Shown: positions 6,440 through 14,167 of the stretch, piece after piece
Layout: the number at the start of each line of letters is the position of its first letter
Numbering within the stretch: the first letter of the stretch is position 1
Source of the DNA: B33-G16 sp046498285
Lineage (GTDB): Bacteria > Desulfobacterota > DSM-4660 > Desulfatiglandales > B25-G16
Direction: 5' to 3'
DNA: 22,399 bases
Assembly: GCA_046498285.1 (NCBI GenBank)
Contig: JAWOBA010000057.1
Span: 1 to 22,399 of the forward strand
The notes under the pieces: model-generated
The model's input: only the letters and a program-made list of their open reading frames with translations
Told to the model about the DNA's origin: nothing
Databases searched by the model: none
Position numbers and translations under genes: made by a program

Positions 6440-6613
6440 CCCAGATTATGCAGTAGCCACCTACTGCGGCCTGAAAGACCTTGCTACAACGATCGTTTCA
6501 CGATTTTGCTTCTCAACATATTTACAAATATGCCTTCGGCGCAAAATCGCTCCAACTTCTCGTTTCGCTGAGGTTTTTCAACCCTCGTGACGATGCCTAC
6601 TGCATAATCTGGG
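6440..6613. mobile_element. 174-bp foldback MITE-like element, copy 2
   Basis: Identical in length to the copy at 152-325, with the same perfect 17-bp terminal inverted repeats and internal hairpins. I find two differences by eye: an A/G change in the TGAAAAACC arm (here TGAAAGACC, still pairable as G-U) and an A/G change near the right end (GACGATGCC here, GACGATACC in copy 1). It is flanked by TTAAA on both sides (6435-6439 and 6614-6618). It was inserted immediately after the stop codon of the DUF4143 remnant. Near-identity of the two copies implies recent transposition or an ongoing source in the genome. Confidence 0.85.
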
Positions 6614-6618
6614 TTAAA

Positions 6619-6859
6619 GGAATTGATGGCTTTTGGGCAAATAGCTATCGACTGGTCCCCACCATTAACACCAGATATCCTCCTGTTTGCGTCCTGCTAA
6701 GCAGGGCTTGGCTCGCAGGCCTGGCCTCCCCATGAAAGGAGAAAGTATAAAAATGTTTTCACATGCACATTTTTATCGGTGGCCTTCGGGCATAATAAAT
6801 AACAGGTTTTAAGTTAACCGGAAGTAAATTAAACAATTAATAAGCTTGATAGGAATAAA
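6619..6859. other. Leader region of the first acyl-CoA synthetase gene
   Basis: No gene is supported. A 26-codon frame from ATG 6732 follows no recognisable family. The last 40 bases are very AT-rich and end with AGGAAT about 8 bases before the ATG at 6860, an acceptable ribosome-binding site. A promoter probably lies in the AT-rich stretch, but I cannot place -35 and -10 boxes with confidence. Confidence 0.4.
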
Positions 6860-8227
6860 ATGAACCTAGATCCCATTTTCAAGGCAAAGACCATGGCCGT
6901 CATAGGGGTATCCTCACATAATGACAGCCACCCTGCCAATGTAATCTACAACAAGAATCATTTCCGTTACCCCCTTAATGTCTATCCTGTCAATCCCAAA
7001 GGGGGGACGATAAAAAGGGAGATCCTTTACCGGGACATATCCGAAATACCGGATAAGATAGACATTGCCGTCATAGGTGTAAGGGCTGATTTTGTCCCTG
7101 GGATCATGGAGACGTGTATCAGGAATAATGTTGGAGGGGCGGTTGTCATATCAGGTGGATTCGCGGAAAGCGGCAAACTAGACATCCAGAAACGCTTGGT
7201 CGATATGGCCCATGAGGCGGATTTCCCCTTTATAGGGCCCAACTGCCTCGGCGTGTATTCACCTCAGAAGATAGATACCCTTTTCCTTCCAGGGGAGCGC
7301 CTGATACAACCCACACCCGGCAATGTTGCCTTTGTGAGCCAGAGCGGGGGCGTCATGGTGGACCACATGGTAAAGTTTACCCGCCAGGGCATAGGCATAT
7401 CAATAGCAACGAGCATAGGAAACAAGGCCCTGATAAGGGAGATAGACATGCTCAATTACCTGTCAGAGGACACTCAGACAAGGGTAATTGCCTTTTATAT
7501 TGAAGGATTTGAAAGGGATGAAGGCAGGAGGTTCCTGCTGTCTGCCGAGAAATGCCCCAAACCTGTCATTGTAATGAAGGGTGGGAGGAGCCATGCAGGG
7601 AGTAAGACAGTCTCCAGTCATACTGCATCCATGGCCGGGTATTACCAGATATTTTCTGATGTAATAGAACAGCACGGAATACTTGAGGCCAGGAATGAAA
7701 TGGAATTGGCTTCCTATTGTGAGGCCTTGAGCAGCTATCAGAGATGCATAATGGGCAGGATAGGGATTATTACAATAAGCGGCGGTCATGGTGTTGTGGC
7801 TGTTGATCACTGTGCGGATTTGGGATTGGATGTGCCGCAATTTACAGAGGCAACTAAAAAGGCTATCAGGGATAATTTATCCTCAAGCATTCAATCCATA
7901 GCGTCCCTTGAAAACCCAATAGATCTAACAGGTAGCGCAATCGATGATGATTTTCTGGCCGCGGCCAATATCCTTGTAAAGTCTCAGGAGGTGGATTGCC
8001 TGCTTATTCTTATATTGCCCTATTCACCGGGCATAAGCGCGGAACTAGGGGCGAGGATCAGCCATATATGCAAGACTGAAGACAAACCAGTGATTGCCTA
8101 TATCCCCAATGAAGAGAAATACGCCATGTTGATCGAAGGGTTTGAACTCAACGGGGTGCCTGTCTCTTCTTCCGTTGAGGGGTCGGTATTGATGGCAAAG
8201 GCACTCAGAAGACATGAAAAATGCTGA
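6860..8227 (+). CDS. NDP-forming acyl-CoA synthetase alpha-type subunit (1)
   Basis: A 455-residue protein related to ADP-forming acetyl-CoA synthetase alpha subunits and succinyl-CoA ligase alpha. These interconvert acyl-CoA plus ADP and phosphate with acid plus CoA plus ATP, making ATP in anaerobes. Residues 11-45 form the CoA-binding Rossmann start (MAVIGVSSHND, then VYPVNPKGG). GPNCLGVY at 126-133 and FVSQSGGV at 158-165 begin the two ligase-CoA domains. GGRSHAGSKTVSSHTASMAG (241-260) carries the expected phosphohistidine, H254. The ATP-grasp beta domain, found fused or adjacent in complete enzymes, is absent here and in the neighbourhood. It may pair with a beta subunit encoded elsewhere, or act differently. 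The acyl substrate is unknown. The gene at 9568 is a diverged paralogue. Confidence 0.85.
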   Translation: MNLDPIFKAKTMAVIGVSSHNDSHPANVIYNKNHFRYPLNVYPVNPKGGTIKREILYRDISEIPDKIDIAVIGVRADFVPGIMETCIRNNVGGAVVISGGFAESGKLDIQKRLVDMAHEADFPFIGPNCLGVYSPQKIDTLFLPGERLIQPTPGNVAFVSQSGGVMVDHMVKFTRQGIGISIATSIGNKALIREIDMLNYLSEDTQTRVIAFYIEGFERDEGRRFLLSAEKCPKPVIVMKGGRSHAGSKTVSSHTASMAGYYQIFSDVIEQHGILEARNEMELASYCEALSSYQRCIMGRIGIITISGGHGVVAVDHCADLGLDVPQFTEATKKAIRDNLSSSIQSIASLENPIDLTGSAIDDDFLAAANILVKSQEVDCLLILILPYSPGISAELGARISHICKTEDKPVIAYIPNEEKYAMLIEGFELNGVPVSSSVEGSVLMAKALRRHEKC

Positions 8228-8394
8228 ACAAAAACACCATAAAGCTTATACTGCAAGGGGAGGTTGTTACCAAAATACGTTAGGAATAGGAAAGCCTCTA
8301 TTTTGGCTATTATCAGCTGGATGGGTTGTGCTCCAATTCCGCTGATCTGCCCCTCTTAGTGTAATAAATTCTCTAAAATTCTGTTTTATATCCG
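8228..8394. other. Intergenic region after acyl-CoA synthetase subunit 1
   Basis: No gene or clear terminator. The sequence is unremarkable until the family 2 repeat begins at 8395. Confidence 0.4.
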
Positions 8395-8560
8395 GAGACC
8401 TTTGAAAAACTTGACAATGTTTGTCATCATATGAAAGATAATGGACTTTTCTGAGGTGACTGGCGGCTTTCGGTTCGGAGAGGGCAAAATTCTCCCAGAG
8501 ATAAGTAGCTGAAAACCAACCAGGGAGCCTTCTTTTCCTCACCGCTGACCGGGACTTTAC
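8395..8560. repeat. Diverged relative of the 191-bp element (family 2, copy B)
   Basis: It starts GAGACCTTTGAAAAAC, identical to the first 16 bases of the element at 1337. After a variable stretch it shares TTTT.TGA.GTGACTGG.GGCTT.CGG, and later GCTGAAAA.CCA and GGGAGCCT, in the same order and at similar spacing. The right terminal repeat CAAAGGTCTC is not found, so this copy is decayed or truncated at its right end. Its right boundary is approximate. Confidence 0.5.
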
Positions 8561-8818
8561 CAAACGCTTGATCTTTTCCCTGCATACATCGTTTAATACC
8601 TAATAATGAAAACGATTTATAATGTAGTAATAACCTTCAAATGTTTTAGCCTCATTGTTTTTTTGGCAATATGATAGACATTCAATACTCTGTATGGTAA
8701 TGACAATTTCTTCAAGGCGATATTTATAGGGTTTAGATGAACACGGTGGAATTCTTTTTGAGATACTGCCTTTCAGAACCAGTCATTACCCTACTGATCA
8801 TCAATGCCTCGCACTTAA
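8561..8818. other. AT-rich leader upstream of the TPR gene
   Basis: The stretch is AT-rich and probably carries the promoter of the TPR/acyl-CoA synthetase operon, though no boxes stand out. A 55-codon frame from ATG 8737 to TAA 8904 (MNTVEFFLRYCLSEPVITLL and onward, hydrophobic) overlaps the TPR gene's proposed 5' end. It could be a small membrane peptide but has only a weak ribosome-binding site. Confidence 0.3.
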
Positions 8819-9571
8819 ATGTTACCAAGGTATTATATTTTTTCCTATCTTCCTCCTTTGTTGCATTATATATTCATACATGCCATGTTGAAAAGAGATT
8901 ATAAGGGTAAGGGCAGTGATCGGACATTGGGCCTCAAGAGGGGAAAGGCTGCAATTAAACGTGAAACTTCTTCAGTAACTGCCAGAAAGATACTTATGTG
9001 GGTAGTACTCTTTTGTTTGGTTTTTTTTATCAACTACCTATTCTTCGTACATTTGAACCCAATAAAGAAAAAGCAGATAAATAGTAGGATAAGTCCCAGA
9101 GAGCATACCATGCCGGGTAATAGTAAAGAATGGTTTGATGAGGGTTGCAAAAACTATCAAGAAGGCAACCCCGAGAAAGCAGTTGAGGCATTTAGTAAGG
9201 CTATTTCTATAAACTCAAAAGAGGCAAGGGTCTATCTTGATAGGGGAATTGCTTATAGTACTATGGGCATGTATGATAAGGCAATAAGTGACTATGATAC
9301 AGCGATTACATTAAATCCAGATTATGCAGAGACTTACAATAATAGGGGATGGGCATATCTTAAAAAAGAGGAATTTAATCATACCATTAAGGATTGCAGT
9401 GAAGCGCTTCGCTTGAATCCAGCCATGCCCAAAGCATATTATACAAGAGGTGTGGCCTATCAGGCCCTGGGATTGCTTGCCAAGGCCAGGAAAGACTTTC
9501 AAAAAAGCTGTGAACTGGGCGATCATAATGGCTGTCAGGCGTATAGGGAGGTTTTCAAAGTAAAACGATGA
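8819..9571 (+). CDS. Membrane-anchored TPR protein
   Basis: A 250-residue frame. A basic segment (about 23-55) precedes one transmembrane helix at about 59-80 (ILMWVVLFCLVFFINYLFFV). From about residue 103 there are at least three tetratricopeptide repeats: WFDEGCKNYQEGNPEKAVEA, then YLDRGIAYSTMGMYDKAISD, then YNNRGWAYLKKEEFNHTIKD, plus a fourth, YYTRGVAYQALGLLAKARKD, ending in a 'SCELGDHNGCQAY' Sel1-like tail. It is probably an inner-membrane scaffold with its repeats outside the cytoplasm. The first ATG has no good ribosome-binding site, and the ATG at 8885 (MLKRDYKGKG) is a plausible start that removes a hydrophobic leader. Its stop overlaps the next gene's start (ATGATGA), so the two are likely translationally coupled. 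Confidence 0.75.
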   Translation: MLPRYYIFSYLPPLLHYIFIHAMLKRDYKGKGSDRTLGLKRGKAAIKRETSSVTARKILMWVVLFCLVFFINYLFFVHLNPIKKKQINSRISPREHTMPGNSKEWFDEGCKNYQEGNPEKAVEAFSKAISINSKEARVYLDRGIAYSTMGMYDKAISDYDTAITLNPDYAETYNNRGWAYLKKEEFNHTIKDCSEALRLNPAMPKAYYTRGVAYQALGLLAKARKDFQKSCELGDHNGCQAYREVFKVKR

Positions 9572-10950
9572 TGAAACGTGATCTGAAATGGTTCTTTGAG
9601 CCGAGGGGCATAGCAGTAGTGGGAGCTACAGCTCATGCCAATAAGGGTGGAAATAATCTTCTTAAGAATCTTACACTTGGCTATAAAGGAGCTATATATC
9701 CTGTTAATCCGAACTATAAGAAGATTATGGATATAGCAACCTATCCTACTGTATCTGCAATAGATGGAATGGTTGATCTGGCAATTATATTTGTTCCTGC
9801 CGCACAAACGCCGGGAGTGCTTAGAGAATGTGTGGCTAAAGGTGTAAAGGGAGTTATTCTGGAAAATAGTGGATTTGCAGAGGTTGGCCCTGAAGGAAAG
9901 GCCTTGCAGGATGAATGTATTGCCATAGCTGCAGATGGCAAATTACGACTCTGGGGACCCAACTGTATGGGCTTGATTGATGCAAAAAGCCAATATGTCT
10001 TTTCTTTTATGGCACCCTCTCTTTGGCAAGGTTTAATGAAAAGCGGCGGGGTCTCCCTGATTGTTCAAAGCGGTCTCCTTTCAGCAGCCTTTTTATTCAC
10101 AATCATGAGTCATAAACCGCTTGGTCTGGCCAAAGTGTGCTCAATCGGGAACAAATGTGACATAACTGAGAATGATATTTTAGAATTTCTCTTAGATGAT
10201 CCTGATACAAAAGTAATTGCTCTTTATCTGGAATCATTATCTAATGGCCGTCGGTTCGTTGAATTGGCAAAATCATCTAACAAGCCATTTGTCTTATTGA
10301 AAGGGGGTAAAAGCACTGCAGGGGCCATGGCTGCTATAAGCCACACCGCTTCATTAGCCGGAAACTATCAGATATTACACCATGTTATCAAACAAGCAGG
10401 GATAGTGGAAGCAAATGACTTCTTTGAGATGATGGATATTGCCCGGGTTTTGGAAAAGGGATTTGTGCAGAGAAGAAAAACATCAAAGAGAAGCAGAATT
10501 GCTATTTTGACTTACAGCGGGGCCTCTGGTATTATAACGAGCGATTATTTAGAAAAGTTCGGTCTTGATCTTGCAGTACTTTCGCCTGCAACCACTAAGA
10601 GATTGGAACAATTATCACCACCCTGGATGCCAATAAGGAATCCCGTAGACTATTGGCCTGCCATGGAAAAATACGGCCTTATGAGTGCGTTAAAACATGG
10701 CCTGTCCGCTCTTTATGATGATCCCCATGTGGATGGCATAATCATCAATCTTTTTGCAGGTGTAGATATATGGAATTTTGATCTGCTTGAAGTAATGGGT
10801 GTAGTTGACGATCGGGACAAACCGATTTTAACTTGGCTCATTGGTCTAAAGGATACACTCGAGCCGACAATGATCAGGATGGAGCACTATGGGTGGCCAG
10901 TCTTTAATGAGATCCATCGTTTAGTTAAGGTTATGTCTACTATTTTATGA
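9568..10950 (+). CDS. NDP-forming acyl-CoA synthetase alpha-type subunit (2)
   Basis: A 460-residue paralogue of the protein at 6860. Motifs in order: the CoA-binding Rossmann start IAVVGATAHANKGG (15-28), YPVNP (44-48), LWGPNCMGLID (128-138), SLIVQSGLLSAA (163-174), CSIGNKCDITEND (191-203), and GGKSTAGAMAAISHTASLAG (246-265) with the phosphohistidine candidate H259. Compared with subunit 1, VSQSGGV is VQSGLL, so the segment is less canonical. No ATP-grasp beta domain is attached or adjacent, so a complete enzyme would need a partner encoded elsewhere. It overlaps the TPR gene by 4 bases, and its start could be 9568 or the adjacent ATG at 9571. Coupling to a membrane TPR protein suggests the complex may be membrane-associated, which is inference. 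Confidence 0.83.
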   Translation: MMKRDLKWFFEPRGIAVVGATAHANKGGNNLLKNLTLGYKGAIYPVNPNYKKIMDIATYPTVSAIDGMVDLAIIFVPAAQTPGVLRECVAKGVKGVILENSGFAEVGPEGKALQDECIAIAADGKLRLWGPNCMGLIDAKSQYVFSFMAPSLWQGLMKSGGVSLIVQSGLLSAAFLFTIMSHKPLGLAKVCSIGNKCDITENDILEFLLDDPDTKVIALYLESLSNGRRFVELAKSSNKPFVLLKGGKSTAGAMAAISHTASLAGNYQILHHVIKQAGIVEANDFFEMMDIARVLEKGFVQRRKTSKRSRIAILTYSGASGIITSDYLEKFGLDLAVLSPATTKRLEQLSPPWMPIRNPVDYWPAMEKYGLMSALKHGLSALYDDPHVDGIIINLFAGVDIWNFDLLEVMGVVDDRDKPILTWLIGLKDTLEPTMIRMEHYGWPVFNEIHRLVKVMSTIL

Positions 10951-10965
10951 AATTTTACCAGAATA

Positions 10966-10984
10966 CCCCGTGCTGTGCACGGGG
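10966..10984. repeat. Perfect hairpin CCCCGTGC-TGT-GCACGGGG
   Basis: An 8-bp perfect stem with a 3-base loop, located 15 bases after the stop of the second synthetase gene. With its flanks (GAATA before and ATGAATGG after) it resembles a type I-E CRISPR repeat, but only one copy exists. No T-tract follows, so it is not a standard terminator. Confidence 0.6.
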
Positions 10985-11004
10985 ATGAATGGTTCTGGGG
11001 GTTT

Positions 11005-11021
11005 GGGGGATAAGTTCCCCC
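11005..11021. repeat. Perfect hairpin GGGGGA-TAAGT-TCCCCC
   Basis: A 6-bp perfect stem with a 5-base loop, between two other strong hairpins. No poly-T follows, so a role in transcription termination is uncertain. It may stabilise the 3' end of the upstream mRNA. Confidence 0.5.
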
Positions 11022-11049
11022 AATATACGTTAGTGTTTCATTTTTGATG

Positions 11050-11068
11050 CCCCGCCCTGTAGGCGGGG
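11050..11068. repeat. Perfect hairpin CCCCGCC-CTGTA-GGCGGGG
   Basis: A 7-bp perfect stem with a 5-base loop, preceded by GAT and followed by AGCTTCA, about 30 bases before the methyltransferase start. Hairpins of this type occur near the ends of IS200/IS605-like elements; that link is only a resemblance. Confidence 0.5.
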
Positions 11069-11096
11069 AGCTTCACTATAATAGTAAAGTATTTTT

Positions 11097-11855
11097 ATGG
11101 GACATATATTTGATGTAAAATTAGCCAATCTGTATGAAGCATGGCAAAATTCCTCTGAGGGTATGTTTTTTGACAGATTAAGCAGTGAACTTATTGTTCG
11201 TCTTGTCAGACCCAAAAAAGGAGAACGTGTTTTAGATATTGGTTGTGGGACCGGAAATCACCTTCTTCTTTTTTATCAATTAGGGCTTGATGTAACCGGC
11301 CTCGATGCATCTCCCTATATGCTGGATATTGCGAAATCCAGATTGGGAAATAAGGCCTCGCTTAAACTCGGAAGTGCAGAAGATCTGCCGTTTGAGGATA
11401 ACGAATTTGATTTAACTACCCTTATTCTTACCTTAGAATTTCTTGATAATCCTCTTCCGGCACTACGGGAGGCAGGGCGAGTAACAAAAAACAAGGTCTT
11501 TATTGGTGTACTCAATGGTCTTTCTTTGGGGTGCATATGTAAAAAATGTTATTCACTTTTTTCAGGCTCTATATTTAGGAAGGCGCATCTCTTTACTTTA
11601 TGTGGGCTAAAAGGGTATGTGAAAAGGGCATATGGGAATATGCCTATGGAGTGGGGTAGCATCCAGATAACCCCATTCTGTTTTAAAACATATCACAAAA
11701 GAATTGAAAAATTATCCCTGGTGCAATCCTCTCCTTTTGGCACATTTTTAGGTCTTTCCACTACCATGACCTATACCCTGAAAACTGATAATCTAAAACT
11801 CAGGAAACGATTACAGCGGAGAACGGAGTCCCTCATAGGGAGATCTGGACTTTGA
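11097..11855 (+). CDS. SAM-dependent class I methyltransferase
   Basis: A 252-residue protein. Motif I VLDIGCGTGNH (45-55) binds S-adenosylmethionine. D70 in VTGLDASPYML is the acidic residue contacting the ribose, and GSAEDLPFEDNEFDL (about 91-105) is motif II, as in the UbiE/Methyltransf_11 group. The C-terminal half, with several cysteines (GCICKKCYSLF), is not recognisable and may bind the substrate. It could methylate a small molecule, quinone or lipid; nothing in the neighbourhood identifies which. The ribosome-binding site is weak. It follows the synthetase gene after three hairpins, so an independent promoter or partial read-through are both possible. A strong TTGACA box lies just after its 3' end. 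Confidence 0.8.
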   Translation: MGHIFDVKLANLYEAWQNSSEGMFFDRLSSELIVRLVRPKKGERVLDIGCGTGNHLLLFYQLGLDVTGLDASPYMLDIAKSRLGNKASLKLGSAEDLPFEDNEFDLTTLILTLEFLDNPLPALREAGRVTKNKVFIGVLNGLSLGCICKKCYSLFSGSIFRKAHLFTLCGLKGYVKRAYGNMPMEWGSIQITPFCFKTYHKRIEKLSLVQSSPFGTFLGLSTTMTYTLKTDNLKLRKRLQRRTESLIGRSGL

Positions 11856-11874
11856 GCTTTTTCACTTTTACTAC

Positions 11875-11903
11875 TTGACACGGAGGAATATCGTAATTAA
11901 TCG
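11875..11903 (+). promoter_or_regulatory. Probable sigma-70-type promoter for tRNA-Leu and tig
   Basis: A perfect TTGACA (11875-11880) stands about 50 bases upstream of tRNA-Leu. A TAAT-containing -10 candidate (ATTAAT) occurs about 15 bases downstream, a spacing shorter than the ideal 17. The position is right for a promoter of the stable RNA and the gene after it, but the -10 box is weak. Confidence 0.4.
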
Positions 11904-11929
11904 TAAGGGTATCATGCTGCATTTTTAGT

Positions 11930-12017
11930 GCGAGAGTGGCGGAATTGGCAGACGCACTGGACTTAGGATCCAGCCCGTTCTTAACGGATAGGGGTTCAAG
12001 TCCCCTCTCTCGCACCA
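11930..12017 (+). tRNA. tRNA-Leu (anticodon TAG), CCA encoded
   Basis: The acceptor arms GCGAGAG and CTCTCGC pair perfectly, followed by ACCA. The anticodon loop within GGACTTAGGATCC gives anticodon TAG. A long variable arm (CCCGTTCTTAACGGA) and the T-loop GGTTCAAGTCC mark a class II leucine tRNA of 88 bases. It precedes tig by 46 bases and probably shares its promoter. Confidence 0.95.
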
Positions 12018-12063
12018 ATCAAAAAAGTTTGCCCGGTATGAAGGCGCTATTAGGTGAGATAAA

Positions 12064-13383
12064 ATGGAAACGAGCATTAAAGAAATAAGCCAGGTAAAAA
12101 AACAAATTGATGTTGAGATTGAGGCAGAAGCGGTAACCAAAAAACTGGATCAGGCCTACATAGAGCTTTCAAAAAGGGCTAAGGTTAAAGGATTTAGACC
12201 TGGCAAGACGCCAAGAAAAATACTTGAGCAGTACTATAGTAATGAAATTATCACTGATGTTAAGAATGATATAATAAAAGAATCGTTCTCTAAAGTACTG
12301 GAAGAAACCAAACTTTTGCCTTTAGGAAACCCCTCTATTGAAGATGGTTCAATAAAACCAGGTGAGAGTTTTACGTATACCATTCTTATGGAAGTAAAAC
12401 CGGATTTTGAGTTGAAGGATTACATGGGCATACCTGTTGAGAAAGAAATTCTACATGTTTCTGAAGATACTACCGATAAAAAGCTTGAAGAAATCAGGGA
12501 AGCCCATGCCCAGTTGACTTCCATTAGTGAAAAACGCGGCATACAGGAAGGGGATTATGTAATTATTGACTACGAATGTTCTTGGAAGGATAAACCTGTT
12601 AAAGGAATAGAGGGCAACAATTTTATGATCCATATAGGGGATAAGAATTTTTATCCTGAAATCGAATCGGGTATTATGGGCCTGAAAAAAGGTGAAAAAA
12701 AGGATATAAGCATACACTTTAATGAAGATTTTCGTGATAGTAGATTGGCTGGCAAAAGCGTAACATTCCATATAACTGTTGAAGACATTAAAGAAAAGAA
12801 TCTTCCTGACCTTAATGACGATTTTGCACGGGGGCTTGGCAAAGAATTTACATCTTTAGCAGAGCTAAAGGAGAGGGTTAGAAAAGACACTATTGCTCAA
12901 GAAGAAAAAAGAATAGACAGCGAGCTAAAAAAGAGCCTTCTCAAAAAGATAACAGCCAAGGTAGATTTCGAACTACCCCAGACCATGGTAGAAAACGAAA
13001 TTGAGTACTCAATAGCTACCATAAAGCAAAATCTTATTCGGGCTGGGTCTAACCTTGAGTCAGCTAATATTTCAGAAGATACCATGAGAGAGGATTTAAG
13101 GGCATCCGCTGAGGAAAAAGTTAAAGAAGAGCTCGTACTAGGTGAAATAGCTAATTTGGAAGGTATTAAACTTGAGGATAGTGATATAAGGGATGGTTTT
13201 CAAAAAGTGGCTACTCAAATAGGACAGGATCTCGCTATAGTTCGGCAATACTATGAAAAAAACGAGTTAATGGATTCTTTTAGAAATCATCTTTTAATTG
13301 AAAAGATCTTGAATCATATTGCGGAAGGTGCTAATATTACAGAAGTTCAAGAGATATCTGAGAAAATCCAAAAAGATAGGTAA
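12064..13383 (+). CDS. tig: Trigger factor (ribosome-associated chaperone/PPIase)
   Basis: A 439-residue protein that docks at the ribosome exit tunnel and shields nascent chains. The ribosome-binding signature GFRPGKTP is at 43-50. An FKBP-type peptidyl-prolyl isomerase domain lies at about 150-245 (EGDYVIIDYEC, then GIMGLKKGEKKDISIHF and GKSVTFHITVEDIKEKNLPD). The helical C-terminal chaperone domain follows, ending ITEVQEISEKIQKDR. Length is typical of full-length trigger factors. AGGTGAG 6 bases before ATG is a good ribosome-binding site. It stands first in the order tig-clpP-clpX-lon, the usual arrangement in many proteobacteria. Confidence 0.97.
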   Translation: METSIKEISQVKKQIDVEIEAEAVTKKLDQAYIELSKRAKVKGFRPGKTPRKILEQYYSNEIITDVKNDIIKESFSKVLEETKLLPLGNPSIEDGSIKPGESFTYTILMEVKPDFELKDYMGIPVEKEILHVSEDTTDKKLEEIREAHAQLTSISEKRGIQEGDYVIIDYECSWKDKPVKGIEGNNFMIHIGDKNFYPEIESGIMGLKKGEKKDISIHFNEDFRDSRLAGKSVTFHITVEDIKEKNLPDLNDDFARGLGKEFTSLAELKERVRKDTIAQEEKRIDSELKKSLLKKITAKVDFELPQTMVENEIEYSIATIKQNLIRAGSNLESANISEDTMREDLRASAEEKVKEELVLGEIANLEGIKLEDSDIRDGFQKVATQIGQDLAIVRQYYEKNELMDSFRNHLLIEKILNHIAEGANITEVQEISEKIQKDR

Positions 13384-13546
13384 CCGTTCACGGAAGCAAT
13401 AGCTTAGTAGGTCTGCCCGTCCCGATTATATCGGGGTAGACGGGGTTCAGAGAAGATATGTGCTATTCTACAAACAGCGTCAAGGAAAGAAAGGCAATCG
13501 TGAACCTGGGAATGCCTGCGAAAAGCAAGAAAGGTGCTAAAATAAA
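13384..13546 (+). promoter_or_regulatory. tig-clpP intergenic region with an imperfect hairpin
   Basis: It contains CCCGTCCCGAT paired imperfectly with ATCGGGGTAGACGGG (about 13418-13444). There is no T-tract, so it is probably not a strong terminator; partial read-through from tig into clpP is possible. A purine-rich AAAGGTG lies about 9 bases before the clpP ATG. Confidence 0.35.
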
Positions 13547-14167
13547 ATGCTGATACCAGTTGTAGTAGAGCAAACCTCTCGGGGAGAGAGGGCTTATGAC
13601 ATTTACTCACGTCTGTTAAAGGATAGGATTATTTTTATGGGGGAGCAAGTTACTGATGATATGTCAAATATTCTCATTGCCCAGTTTCTATTTCTGGAAT
13701 CCGAAGATCCGGATAAGGATATAAATCTCTACATTAACTCACCCGGGGGCTCGATTACAGCAGGGCTGGCAATCTATGATACTATGCAATATGTAAAATC
13801 TGATATTGCTACAATCTGCACAGGACAGGCCAGCAGCATGGCTGCCCTTTTATTGGCTGCTGGCAGTAATGGGAAGCGGTTTGCTCTTCCACATTCCAGG
13901 ATAATGATACATCAACCTATAGGGACTACACAGGGGCAGGCTACTGATATAGATATACAGGCAAAGGAAATACTACGGCTAAAAGTGGCCCTCAACGAAC
14001 TTTTTGCCCTGCACACAGGTCAAGATACAAAGAAGATAGAAAACGATTCAGAAAGGGATTTTTTTATGAGTGGCCAGGAGGCACTGGAGTATGGTATCGT
14101 AGATAAAGTGATTACAAAAAGAGAGATGCTAGATGTTGGCAAAAATAAAGGGAGCAGTGTGAAATGA
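13547..14167 (+). CDS. clpP: ATP-dependent Clp protease proteolytic subunit
   Basis: A 206-residue serine protease forming two stacked heptameric rings that degrade proteins fed by ClpX. The catalytic triad is intact: S97 in GQASSMAA, H122 in MIHQP and D171 in ERDFFMS. The conserved NSPGGSI segment (64-70) and the MIHQPIGTTQGQATDI handle region are present. The N-terminal LIPVVVEQTSRGERAYDIYS is the standard mature start, so a long propeptide is absent. It overlaps the clpX start by 4 bases (ATGA), indicating translational coupling and balanced ClpXP production. Confidence 0.98.
   Translation: MLIPVVVEQTSRGERAYDIYSRLLKDRIIFMGEQVTDDMSNILIAQFLFLESEDPDKDINLYINSPGGSITAGLAIYDTMQYVKSDIATICTGQASSMAALLLAAGSNGKRFALPHSRIMIHQPIGTTQGQATDIDIQAKEILRLKVALNELFALHTGQDTKKIENDSERDFFMSGQEALEYGIVDKVITKREMLDVGKNKGSSVK

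Noticed and set aside
6732..6812. 26-codon frame before the first acyl-CoA synthetase gene
   Set aside because: Too short, with no ribosome-binding site of its own and no recognisable similarity.
4854..6859. Toxin-antitoxin operon around the AbrB-type gene
   Set aside because: No recognisable toxin (PIN, MazF or RelE type) lies within reach on either side, and the downstream 200 bases carry no gene.
9310..9335. Sequence AATCCAGATTATGCAGA resembling the 174-bp element's end
   Set aside because: It lies inside the TPR gene and encodes the ordinary repeat residues NPDYAE; no partner end or flanking duplication exists.
10966..10990. CRISPR array
   Set aside because: Only a single repeat-like hairpin is present, with no second copy at regular spacing and no cas genes in the window.
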